From UBA7446 sp964014735 (GTDB lineage: Bacteria > Bacteroidota > Bacteroidia > Flavobacteriales > Flavobacteriaceae), in contig CAXHBH010000032.1 in assembly GCA_964014735.1 (NCBI GenBank), positions 1 to 13,692 of the forward strand: 13,692 nt of DNA. The letters are read 5' to 3'. The translations under genes and the position numbers were made by a program. A model generated the notes under the pieces. The model was not told where the DNA came from, searched no databases, and saw only the letters and a list, made by a program, of their open reading frames with translations. The number at the start of each line of letters is the position of its first letter. Within the stretch, counting starts at the first letter, position 1. Positions 1 to 7,304 of the stretch are shown here, piece by piece.

Positions 1-1103
1 GTTATCTGGAGGTTGAAACACCCATATTACAACCCATTCCTGGTGGTGCTGCTGCACGTCCATTTGTTACACACCACAATGCGCTTAACATACCACTCTA
101 CCTTAGAATTGCTAACGAATTGTATCTAAAGAGATTGATAGTGGGTGGTTTTGATGGGGTGTATGAATTTGCCAAAAATTTTAGAAACGAAGGCATGGAT
201 AAAACCCACAATCCTGAATTTACGGTAATGGAACTCTATGTGGCCTATAAAGATTATCACTGGATGATGGAAACGACCGAAGCCCTGCTTGAAAAAGTGG
301 CTATTGCTGCAAATGGCGTCGCTGCCGTGGTGGTTGGAGAAATTACCATAGACTTTAAAGCGCCCTATCCACGTGTGCCTATTTTAGATGCCATTCAAGA
401 GCACACAGGCATTGACGTTTCCGGTATGGATGAAGATGGATTACGGGAAACAGCAAAAAAATTGGGACTAGAAGCTGACGAAACTATGGCTAAAGGAAAG
501 CTTATTGATGCGCTTTTTGGGGAATGTTGTGAGCATCATTATATCCAACCTACTTTTATTACCGACTATCCAAAAGAGATGAGTCCACTGACCAAGGCAC
601 ACCGCAGCAAACCTGGCCTAACAGAACGCTTTGAGCTTATGGTTAATGGAAAAGAGCTGGCCAATGCCTATTCAGAGCTAAACGATCCAATTGACCAACG
701 TGAACGCTTTGAAGATCAAATGAGCCTTTCAGAAAAAGGAGATGATGAAGCCATGTTTATTGATCAAGACTTTATTCGTTCTTTAGAATACGGTATGCCT
801 CCAACATCTGGTATTGGTATTGGTATTGACCGCCTCACCATGTTGTTGACCAACAACAATTCTATCCAAGAAGTATTGTTTTTCCCACAGATGCGTCCTG
901 AGAAAATAGGACCAAAACTAACAGAGGAGGAACTGCTTATAATTGGATTGCTTAAAAAAGAAAGCCCTATCGATCTTATAACACTCAAGGAGCAAGCAGG
1001 ACTTAGCAATAAGAAATGGGACAAGGCCATTAAAGGATTGACAGCTAAGTCAATTGCAGAAGTCAAAAAAACCGATGATGTGCTAACCATGAGCTTGAGC
1101 TAA
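1..1103 (+). CDS. lysS: Lysyl-tRNA synthetase, class II (5' end outside window)
   Basis: Charges tRNA-Lys with lysine in the cytoplasm. The reading frame is open from base 3 at the left edge to a TAA at 1101-1103, about 366 codons. The N-terminal OB-fold anticodon-binding domain and the true start are outside the window; the TTG at 120 is an internal Leu codon. What remains is the class II catalytic core. It opens with ETPILQPIPGGAAARPF and the THHNALN segment, then motif 2 (FRNEGMDKTHNPEFT, bases 180-224). Next come the ITDYPKEMSPL segment and motif 3 (GIGIGIDR, bases 810-833), ending in FPQMRPEK. A further tail of about 65 residues (bases 903-1100) follows the point where E. coli LysS stops. 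Its helical EELLIIGLLKK and LSNKKWDKAIKGL segments suggest a small winged-helix-like fold, a feature I recall from flavobacterial LysS. No clear terminator follows. Identity is very secure. Confidence 0.97.
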   Translation, partial: YLEVETPILQPIPGGAAARPFVTHHNALNIPLYLRIANELYLKRLIVGGFDGVYEFAKNFRNEGMDKTHNPEFTVMELYVAYKDYHWMMETTEALLEKVAIAANGVAAVVVGEITIDFKAPYPRVPILDAIQEHTGIDVSGMDEDGLRETAKKLGLEADETMAKGKLIDALFGECCEHHYIQPTFITDYPKEMSPLTKAHRSKPGLTERFELMVNGKELANAYSELNDPIDQRERFEDQMSLSEKGDDEAMFIDQDFIRSLEYGMPPTSGIGIGIDRLTMLLTNNNSIQEVLFFPQMRPEKIGPKLTEEELLIIGLLKKESPIDLITLKEQAGLSNKKWDKAIKGLTAKSIAEVKKTDDVLTMSLS

Positions 1104-1199
1104 TTTGGATTCAACATTATAATAATTCAATACACTACTATCTCGTTTAGTTGCCTAAATGAAATATTTTCAACAATTTAGCGGACTGAAGAAAAAATT

Positions 1200-3695
1200 A
1201 TGAAGAAAATATCATTTCTACTTATTGGGACGGCTTTAATATCTACAGCTCCCTCAAACGCACAACTTGGCAAACTGTTTAAAAAGAAAAAACCACCCGT
1301 AATAGAAAAGCCAAAACCCAAAAAGGAAGATAAAAATGATATTAAGCCCTATAATAAAGTTATTACAGAAAAAGCGATTACAGATAAGGGGTTGTTTGAC
1401 GTGCATTCGGTTGACGACAAATTCTATTATGAAATTCCTGACTCCTTGTTTGGGGCAGAAATGCTTATGGTTACAAGAATTGCTAAGACGGCATCGGGTA
1501 TAGGTTTTGGTGGGGGAAAACAAAATACCCAGGTATTGCGCTGGGAAAAAGACAGCAAAAAAGTTTTGCTCCGTGTCGTATCTCACGAAGTTGTGGCAGC
1601 AGACTCCTTGCCCATTCATGAGGCCGTTGTTAATTCAAACTTCGAACCCATCCTGTTTCGATTTGACATTAAGTCTATAGGAAAAGACTCAACCTCTACT
1701 GTAATTGAAGTCAATAAGCTTTTCGAAACAGATGTAAAAGCACTTGGCTTTCCAGCTTCGAGAAGAAAAACCTATAAAATTTCGAGTATGGATAAATCTA
1801 GATCTTTTATCAATATGCTTAAATGTTATCCATTAAATATTGAAGCACGTCATGTAAAAACCTACATCTCTAGTGCACCGCCCTCCAACTCGAGTACAGG
1901 ATCGGTAAGCTTGGAAATAAGTAACTCCATGATTCTGTTACCCAAAGAACAAATGAAAAGACGCTACTTTGACCAACGTGTGGGTTGGTTTTCAAGAGGG
2001 CAAACAGACTACGGCCTAGACGTGCAAAAAAGCAAAACTGTACGTTATTTAGATCGTTGGCGTTTGGAAATAAAAGATGAAGATTTAGAAAAATTTAACC
2101 GTGGTGAACTAGTGGAACCCAAGAAACCCATCGTATATTACATTGACAGAGCCACACCAAAAAAATGGATTCCTTTTCTTAAGCAGGGTATTGAAGACTG
2201 GCAAGTAGCTTTTGAAGCAGCAGGTTTTAAAAATGCCATTATTGCCAAAGACCCACCAACTCCTGAAGAAGATCCAGACTGGAGCCCAGAAGACGTACGC
2301 TATTCTGTTGTACGTTATCTAGCTTCTCCTATACCTAATGCCAATGGCCCACACGTCAGTGATCCACGATCGGGTGAAATTTTAGAGTCTGACATCAACT
2401 GGTACCACAACGTAATGACTCTATTACGCAATTGGTTTTTTGTGCAAACTGCTGCCATAAATCCTCAGGCAAGAGGCGTGGAATTTAAAGATGAAATTAT
2501 GGGTCGTTTGATAAGGTTTGTTTCTGCACATGAAGTAGGACACACCATTGGGCTACCCCACAATATGGGAAGTAGTGTTGCTTTCCCTGTTGATTCACTG
2601 CGTTCTGTCACTTTTACCAAAAAATATGGTACTGCGCCTTCCATCATGGATTATGCACGTTTTAACTATGTCGCACAGCCTGGTGACGGAGACGTATCAC
2701 TGATGCCAGATATTGGTGTTTATGACAAGCATGCCGTTCGCTGGGGTTATCGACCTATTCCCTCGGCTAAAACCGCATCTGAAGAAAAGGAAATTTTAGA
2801 CCAATGGATTTTAAAACATCAGGACGACCCGATGTGTCGTTTTGGGAGTCAACAATTTGGAAATCCAATTGACCCAAGTTCACAAACAGAGGATTTAGGT
2901 GATAATGCCATAAAAGCAAGTGCCTATGGAATTGCTAACCTTAAAAGAATTGTACCAAAATTGATAACATGGACAGCTGAAGACGGTAAGAACTATGACG
3001 ATTTACAAGATATGTACAACCAAGTATTGAGTCAGTTTAATCGTTATATGGGGCATGTGGCGGCTAATATTGGTGGCGTTTATGAGTACTATAAGACCTA
3101 TGACCAAGATGGCGCGGTATATACACATGTGGACAAGAAATACCAGCAAGAATGCATGCAATTTTTACAAAAGGAATTATTTACAACGCCAACTTGGATG
3201 TTGAATAACGATATTTTCAATAAAATAGAGTTTGCAGGTGTGCTAGACCGTATGCGTCGTATGCAAACAGGCACTCTCAACCGTCTTTTGAGCTTTGATA
3301 GACTAGCGCGTATTTCAGAAAACGAAGCACTTAATGAAAGTAATGCTTACGGAATGATTGAAATGATGACGGCACTTCGTAAAGGGATTTGGAATGAGTT
3401 GTACAGCAAAAGCGCTATAAGTATCTACCGCAGAAACTTGCAACGCGCATATATAGATCGCTTGGCTTACTTAATGACAGAAAATCAAGAGCCACTAGAA
3501 GGTTCTGCAAGACGATATAGCAATCGCACTAGAGTGTTGGTGAGTCAATCAGATATTAGAGCCGTAAGTAGGGCGCAGTTGGTAAATCTTGAAAATGCAA
3601 TTAATTCAAGTTTGACAGAAATAACAGATCAAAATACACGTTACCACTTACAAGAATCTTTGGTGCGTATTGATGGCATTCTAGAACCAAGTTAA
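1200..3695 (+). CDS. Secreted zinc-dependent metalloprotease (DUF5117/Met-zincin family)
   Basis: Predicted secreted zinc protease of 831 residues; the substrate is unknown. Residues 1-22 form a signal peptide: KK, then a hydrophobic stretch, ending SNAQ with likely cleavage near 21-22. A Lys/Pro-rich linker follows (about 27-46), then DUF5118- and DUF5117-type N-terminal regions (roughly 50-300). The catalytic Met-zincin region (DUF4953-type) holds HEVGHTIGLPHN at 444-455, giving zinc ligands H444, H448 and H454 with catalytic E445. SIMDY at 481-485 supplies the Met-turn, so the active site looks complete. The ATG at 1200 follows an A-rich leader (GAAGAAAAAATT), usual for this phylum, and fits the signal peptide. 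It lies 96 bases after lysS and is probably transcribed on its own. It meets hemL tail to tail with 1 base between stops, and its likely terminator lies inside hemL. Family assignment is strong; biological role is unknown. Confidence 0.92.
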   Translation: MKKISFLLIGTALISTAPSNAQLGKLFKKKKPPVIEKPKPKKEDKNDIKPYNKVITEKAITDKGLFDVHSVDDKFYYEIPDSLFGAEMLMVTRIAKTASGIGFGGGKQNTQVLRWEKDSKKVLLRVVSHEVVAADSLPIHEAVVNSNFEPILFRFDIKSIGKDSTSTVIEVNKLFETDVKALGFPASRRKTYKISSMDKSRSFINMLKCYPLNIEARHVKTYISSAPPSNSSTGSVSLEISNSMILLPKEQMKRRYFDQRVGWFSRGQTDYGLDVQKSKTVRYLDRWRLEIKDEDLEKFNRGELVEPKKPIVYYIDRATPKKWIPFLKQGIEDWQVAFEAAGFKNAIIAKDPPTPEEDPDWSPEDVRYSVVRYLASPIPNANGPHVSDPRSGEILESDINWYHNVMTLLRNWFFVQTAAINPQARGVEFKDEIMGRLIRFVSAHEVGHTIGLPHNMGSSVAFPVDSLRSVTFTKKYGTAPSIMDYARFNYVAQPGDGDVSLMPDIGVYDKHAVRWGYRPIPSAKTASEEKEILDQWILKHQDDPMCRFGSQQFGNPIDPSSQTEDLGDNAIKASAYGIANLKRIVPKLITWTAEDGKNYDDLQDMYNQVLSQFNRYMGHVAANIGGVYEYYKTYDQDGAVYTHVDKKYQQECMQFLQKELFTTPTWMLNNDIFNKIEFAGVLDRMRRMQTGTLNRLLSFDRLARISENEALNESNAYGMIEMMTALRKGIWNELYSKSAISIYRRNLQRAYIDRLAYLMTENQEPLEGSARRYSNRTRVLVSQSDIRAVSRAQLVNLENAINSSLTEITDQNTRYHLQESLVRIDGILEPS

Positions 3696-3696
3696 T

Positions 3697-4986
3697 TTAT
3701 AAATCACTTAAAATATCTGAAAAGGCCTCAAGCGTTTGCTCGAGGTCTTTTTGGCTTATAGCATCGTTGAGGAAGTAGCTCTCAAAAGCACTGGGCGGTA
3801 AATATACTCCACGTTTCAACATACCGTGAAAATACTTTTTAAAGTAATCGTTATTGCCCTTTGCTGCGGTTTCGAAGTTGACAACTGGAGCGTCCGTAAA
3901 ATGCAGTGACATCATGGAGCCCAATCTATTAATTTGATATGGAAGTCCTTTTTGTTCCAATAGCGGTATCATCTCATGATGTAGAAATGCGGTTTTGTCA
4001 GCCAAGCTGGAATAGATTTGGGGATGTGCATGCAACAAGTTCAACATAGTTAATCCAGCTGTCATGGCCAGTGGGTTTCCACTCAAAGTTCCCGCCTGAT
4101 AAACAGGTCCAAGTGGAGCCAAAAAATCCATAATTTCTTTTCGAGCAGCAAAAGCACCAACGGGCAAACCTCCACCTATTACCTTACCATAAGTAACCAA
4201 ATCGGCGCGAACACCAAGACACTCCTGAGCGCCACCTTGGGCCAATCTAAATCCTGTCATGACCTCGTCAAAAATAAGAACTGCACCATGTAAATCACAC
4301 AAACTACGTAAGCCTTCTAAAAAACCTGATTGAGGTAAAATACAGCCCATGTTTCCAGCAACTGGCTCAACAATTATAGCTGCAACTTGTCCCGGGTTAG
4401 CGAGAAATATTTCAGTTACTTGTTCCAAGTCGTTGTATGTTGCAAGAATGGTGTCTTTTGCCGTACCTGCTGTTACTCCAGGACTGTTTGGGCTTCCAAA
4501 AGTAACGGCGCCACTACCTGCTTGAATCAGAAAGGCATCTGCATGTCCGTGATAGCAACCCGCAAACTTGATGATTTTATCTCGCCCCGTGAAACCCCGA
4601 GCTAAGCGAACGGCACTCATACAAGCTTCTGTTCCTGAATTCACAAATCGGATTTGGTCCATATTTGGCACCATAGAAAGGGCTCGTTGGGCAATTTCGG
4701 TTTCTAAGGCTGTTGGAATTCCATAGGAAGTTCCTTTCTCGGCACGTTCTTGAATAGCAGCAACTACTTTGGGGTGTGCATGACCTAAAATCATGGGGCC
4801 CCATGATGCAATAAAGTCAATGTAGCGGTTTTGATCCTCATCATAGAGATAAGCACCCTTTGCATGCGTGAGGAAAATAGGTGTTCCGCCAACAGCGTTA
4901 AATGCGCGCACAGGGGAGTTAACTCCGCCTGGAATTACTTTCTTCGCCTCATTAAATAAGGCACTACTACGTTGGTATTGCATCAT
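3697..4986 (-). CDS. hemL: Glutamate-1-semialdehyde 2,1-aminomutase
   Basis: Converts glutamate-1-semialdehyde to 5-aminolevulinate in the C5 route to heme. It is a PLP-dependent fold-type I (class III aminotransferase-like) enzyme of the cytoplasm. At 429 residues it has the usual family length. Visible landmarks are the N-terminal GGVNSPVRAF (20-29), SGTEA (117-121), GCYHGH (143-148), EPVAGN (207-212), DEVMTGFR (240-247) and the PLP lysine K268 in TYGKVIGGGLPVGAF. GTLSGNPLAM follows, as in bona fide HemL. The start at 4986 gives an ATGA overlap with the stop of the upstream glucosaminidase gene, which implies translational coupling; a second ATG at 4983 is the only near alternative. It is the last gene of the leftward three-gene cluster. 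Its final codons double as the terminator of the convergent metalloprotease gene. I see no clear terminator of its own. Confidence 0.97.
   Translation of the reverse strand: MMQYQRSSALFNEAKKVIPGGVNSPVRAFNAVGGTPIFLTHAKGAYLYDEDQNRYIDFIASWGPMILGHAHPKVVAAIQERAEKGTSYGIPTALETEIAQRALSMVPNMDQIRFVNSGTEACMSAVRLARGFTGRDKIIKFAGCYHGHADAFLIQAGSGAVTFGSPNSPGVTAGTAKDTILATYNDLEQVTEIFLANPGQVAAIIVEPVAGNMGCILPQSGFLEGLRSLCDLHGAVLIFDEVMTGFRLAQGGAQECLGVRADLVTYGKVIGGGLPVGAFAARKEIMDFLAPLGPVYQAGTLSGNPLAMTAGLTMLNLLHAHPQIYSSLADKTAFLHHEMIPLLEQKGLPYQINRLGSMMSLHFTDAPVVNFETAAKGNNDYFKKYFHGMLKRGVYLPPSAFESYFLNDAISQKDLEQTLEAFSDILSDL
3721..3751 (+). terminator. Intrinsic terminator of the metalloprotease gene, inside the hemL 3' end
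   Basis: A 7-bp arm AGGCCTC (3722-3728) pairs with GAGGTCT (3741-3747) with one G-T wobble. After an A/C mismatch comes a further 3-bp AGC/GCT, with loop GTTT at 3733-3736. The run of five T at 3747-3751 follows the stem directly. It sits 26 bases after the metalloprotease stop, in the right orientation to end that transcript, and lies entirely within codons of the opposing hemL. Confidence 0.75.
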
Positions 4987-5783
4987 TTTACTTTGAGTTG
5001 TTGACCAACAGCTAAATCAGTTGATTTCAATTCATTTAGATCCATAAGAAATTGTACCGAAATGTCAAATTGCTTGGAAATAGCATATAGTGTGTCACCC
5101 GATTGAACTATATAATTTTGACTTGTAACACCCTTAACATTTTTAGATTTATCCTTTTTGGATTTTTTTGTTTTAATTGGTTCCTCAATGCCATCGAACT
5201 GCCAAAGTTCATAGCGCTCAATAAGCGATATAAGCTTGTATGCATATTGCGGATCAGTAGCATAGCCTGCTTTCTTTAGTCCATGTGCCCAACTGACGTA
5301 GTCCGTTTTCTTCATTTTGAAAAGCTTACTGTAACGTTCTCTATAACGTAAGAACTCGGAGTGATCTCTGTAGGACTGTGCTACTTTCTTATACTTACGA
5401 AAGCACTCACCTTTAGCATCATCGTCGTGGGAAACACTAGGACCACGCCATCCCTTATGACATTTTATACCAAAGTGATTATTGGATTCCAGTGCTAATT
5501 TCCCTACACCCGCCTGCGACTCTAATAGCCCTTGTGCAAGGGTAATACTTGCTGGTATTCCAAATTTTTTCATTTCCTTTTGCGCTAATGGTGCATACTG
5601 CATTACATAAACTTTCATACGCATATTGGCATCTAAACCGGCAAGTTTTTTTGCTGATTGCTTCGGAGATTTATTTTCGATTTTTTTTACGTTTCGTTTG
5701 ACCTCACCATTGTATACCACTTTTCTTGTGCCACAAGAACTCAGGATTAGTAAAGTAATGGAAAAGGATACTGTTCTGGCCAT
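4983..5783 (-). CDS. Lipoprotein glucosaminidase with C-terminal LysM domain
   Basis: Predicted peptidoglycan hydrolase of 266 residues (beta-N-acetylglucosaminidase, GH73/PF01832-like), anchored as an envelope lipoprotein. Residues 1-17 form a lipoprotein signal, MARTVSFSITLLILSSC, with lipobox LSSC and lipidated C17. A basic linker follows (about 20-48). The glucosaminidase domain spans about 55-195; LAQGLLESQAG supplies the likely catalytic Glu88 and NNHFGIKC (101-108) is a family signature. After a Lys-rich hinge (203-218), one LysM domain (about 223-266, YIVQSGDTLYAISKQF) would bind glycan strands. The frame is open upstream to 5867, but the start at 5783 is chosen because only it places the lipobox correctly. 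This start overlaps the end of the PLP-enzyme gene by 37 bases, and the stop overlaps the hemL start by 4. Exact cleavage specificity (glucosaminidase or another glycosidase) cannot be read from sequence. Confidence 0.9.
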   Translation of the reverse strand: MARTVSFSITLLILSSCGTRKVVYNGEVKRNVKKIENKSPKQSAKKLAGLDANMRMKVYVMQYAPLAQKEMKKFGIPASITLAQGLLESQAGVGKLALESNNHFGIKCHKGWRGPSVSHDDDAKGECFRKYKKVAQSYRDHSEFLRYRERYSKLFKMKKTDYVSWAHGLKKAGYATDPQYAYKLISLIERYELWQFDGIEEPIKTKKSKKDKSKNVKGVTSQNYIVQSGDTLYAISKQFDISVQFLMDLNELKSTDLAVGQQLKVK

Positions 5784-6673
5784 TGTGCTTGATGCTGCAA
5801 ATTGTAGCCAGCAATTCCTTGCGTTCCTCCAGTGTGAATTAGTAAAATATTTGTTCCAAACGACCATGTGTTATCTTTTATCATTTGCACCAACTGAAAC
5901 AGCATGGGTGCTGTGTAAATGGGATCCAGTAGCAAACCTGTTTTTGAAAATAATTCGTTAGCAAAAGTAACAAGTCTTTTATCAGCGGCGGCGTAGCCAG
6001 CATGGGAAGGGTGCAGTATGAGCTCCCAATTATCACGCTTTACAAATGTACGAATACGGTCCGGGATTGTAGCATCATCAACCATTTGAAAACCCACAAC
6101 TTTTTGATGTTTGGCTGCCGACGCTATCAAACCTGCTAAAGTCCCCCCTGTTCCTACAGCACAGCCGATAACGTCAAAACGCATATCTTGGTTTGTCAAA
6201 ATTTCCATACAACCCTTAACAGCATGTTTATTTGTACCGCCTTCTGGCACAACAAAAAGGTTTTCTTTATCCACGAGCTTACTTACAGTCTCGCCGAGTT
6301 CTTTTAATTTATATTCACCTCTAGTCACAAAAATCAATTTCATGCCATTGGCCTTACATTGTGTCAAAGTGGGATTCAATGGTTTATCAGCAAGTTCTTC
6401 ACCCCTAACTACACCAACAATAGGAATTTGTTGCTTAACAGCCAGTGCAGCAGCTGCAGCAAGGTGATTGGAATAAGCGCCGCCAAATGTGAGCATACCT
6501 TCACAAGACGAGGCTTTTAAAGCTTTAAAATTATATTCCAGTTTACGCCATTTATTTCCAGAAGCTAATGGAAAAACCAAATCCTCCCTTTTGAGATAGA
6601 CCGAAATCCCTTTTTTTTCAAATTCGGGAAGTAATAAATGTTCGTTTATGGCGGTTTGCGTGTGCACATCCAA
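5747..6673 (-). CDS. PLP-dependent ACC deaminase/D-cysteine desulfhydrase family enzyme
   Basis: A cytoplasmic fold-type II PLP enzyme of up to 308 residues, in the family of 1-aminocyclopropane-1-carboxylate deaminase and D-cysteine desulfhydrase. Known members release ammonia from ACC or degrade D-cysteine to pyruvate, sulfide and ammonia; the substrate here is undetermined. Landmarks are KREDL (28-32), SGNKWRKLEYN (38-48) with the likely PLP lysine K41, GGAYSNHLAA (64-73), PEGGTN (143-148), the glycine-rich phosphate loop VGTGGTLAG (173-181) and a C-terminal HTGGTQG (280-286). No in-frame ATG exists near the start. The candidates are TTG at 6673 or GTG at 6667, and a TACTTTTG promoter-like box covers the TTG. 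It heads the leftward cluster with the glucosaminidase gene and hemL. Family is secure, substrate and exact start are not. Confidence 0.88.
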   Translation of the reverse strand: MDVHTQTAINEHLLLPEFEKKGISVYLKREDLVFPLASGNKWRKLEYNFKALKASSCEGMLTFGGAYSNHLAAAAALAVKQQIPIVGVVRGEELADKPLNPTLTQCKANGMKLIFVTRGEYKLKELGETVSKLVDKENLFVVPEGGTNKHAVKGCMEILTNQDMRFDVIGCAVGTGGTLAGLIASAAKHQKVVGFQMVDDATIPDRIRTFVKRDNWELILHPSHAGYAAADKRLVTFANELFSKTGLLLDPIYTAPMLFQLVQMIKDNTWSFGTNILLIHTGGTQGIAGYNLQHQAQWPEQYPFPLLY

Positions 6674-6678
6674 AAGTA
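6671..6678 (-). promoter_or_regulatory. Putative -7 box of the PLP-enzyme operon
   Basis: On the minus strand TACTTTTG matches the Bacteroidota TAnnTTTG -7 consensus exactly, at the head of the three-gene cluster. It overlaps the candidate TTG start at 6673. I see no good TTG -33 element at the expected distance upstream, so the call rests on the box and its position alone. Confidence 0.4.
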
Positions 6679-6749
6679 CATGATTTTACGTATTTTAACT
6701 TAAAGATATGTTCGGCATGTTTTTTGTTTAATTTTAAAAAAAATCAATT

Positions 6750-7304
6750 ATGAAACGTTTTTCATATTTCATTGCAGCACTTATAGTAACTTCTTGTGCA
6801 TCCATTCGTGTGAGTACAGATTATGATACTGGGATAGATTTTACCCCGTATAATTCTTACGCCTTTTTTAAACCTGGAATTGACGATGCTAAAATTTCAG
6901 ACTTGGACAAAAGACGTGTACTAAAGGCCATTGAAATTTCATTAACTGAAAAAGGGTTTATTGCTTCTGAAACACCGAATCTTCTAGTGAGTTTTCATAC
7001 CAAAGCAGAAAAAAATGTTAATGTTAGTGAAAATTATCTCGGCTGGGGAGGAGGCCCTTTCTACAATCCTTTCTTCGGCCCTTATGGTGGAATGGGTTGG
7101 GGTTGGGGATTTAATCGTCCTTACAATGTAAGTACTTCAACGAGTGGTGTACTATACATAGATCTTATAGATGCAGATTCCAAAAAATTAATTTGGCAAG
7201 GAAAAGGCGTTGGTAAATTGGGCAGTGGCACACCACAAGAACGCAAAGCAAAAATTAATGAATTTGTTACAGATATTTTAGCAGCATATCCACCTTCAAA
7301 CTAG
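6750..7304 (+). CDS. DUF4136 domain lipoprotein
   Basis: Predicted envelope lipoprotein of 184 residues and unknown function. Residues 1-16 are a lipoprotein signal with lipobox VTSC and lipidated C16. The rest resembles DUF4136 proteins. It has an N-terminal strand region with DYDTGIDFTPYNSYAFF (25-41), a helix DKRRVLKAIEISLTEKGF (53-70), then the NLLVSFHTK strand (77-85). The C-terminal half has a strand with YIDLIDADSKKLIWQGKG (136-153) and a final helix. Between these lies a Gly/Trp/Phe-rich loop (about 98-125, with GWGGGPFYNPFFGPY). The ATG follows a strongly A/T-rich leader; a weak -7-like TATGTTCG lies at 6707-6714. It diverges from the PLP-enzyme operon, and its stop TAG shares the palindrome CTAG with the alaS stop. 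Family call is good; nothing here indicates a function. Confidence 0.85.
   Translation: MKRFSYFIAALIVTSCASIRVSTDYDTGIDFTPYNSYAFFKPGIDDAKISDLDKRRVLKAIEISLTEKGFIASETPNLLVSFHTKAEKNVNVSENYLGWGGGPFYNPFFGPYGGMGWGWGFNRPYNVSTSTSGVLYIDLIDADSKKLIWQGKGVGKLGSGTPQERKAKINEFVTDILAAYPPSN

Noticed and set aside
120..122. Possible TTG start of lysS
   Set aside because: The frame is open to the left edge and encodes conserved LysS sequence (THHNALNIPLYLRIANE), so this is an internal Leu codon of a truncated gene.
810..830. Tandem GGTATT repeat
   Set aside because: It simply encodes the Gly-Ile alternation of class II motif 3 in lysS.
1145..1190. Short inverted repeats (TTTAG/CTAAA and CTAAAT/ATTTAG) before the metalloprotease gene
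   Set aside because: Stems are only 5-6 bp and AT-rich with no T run; too weak to call a terminator, attenuator or operator.
1254..1619. Open minus-strand frame of about 120 codons inside the metalloprotease gene
   Set aside because: It lies wholly antisense to a well-supported gene, has no recognisable domain and is low-complexity; a shadow frame.
5784..5867. Upstream start for the glucosaminidase lipoprotein
   Set aside because: It would put 28 extra residues before the signal peptide and bury the lipobox; start 5783 gives a standard lipoprotein signal.
6111..6467. Open plus-strand frame of 118 codons inside the PLP-enzyme gene
   Set aside because: Antisense to a gene with clear family motifs; its Ser/Pro/Ala-rich composition is that of a complement frame.
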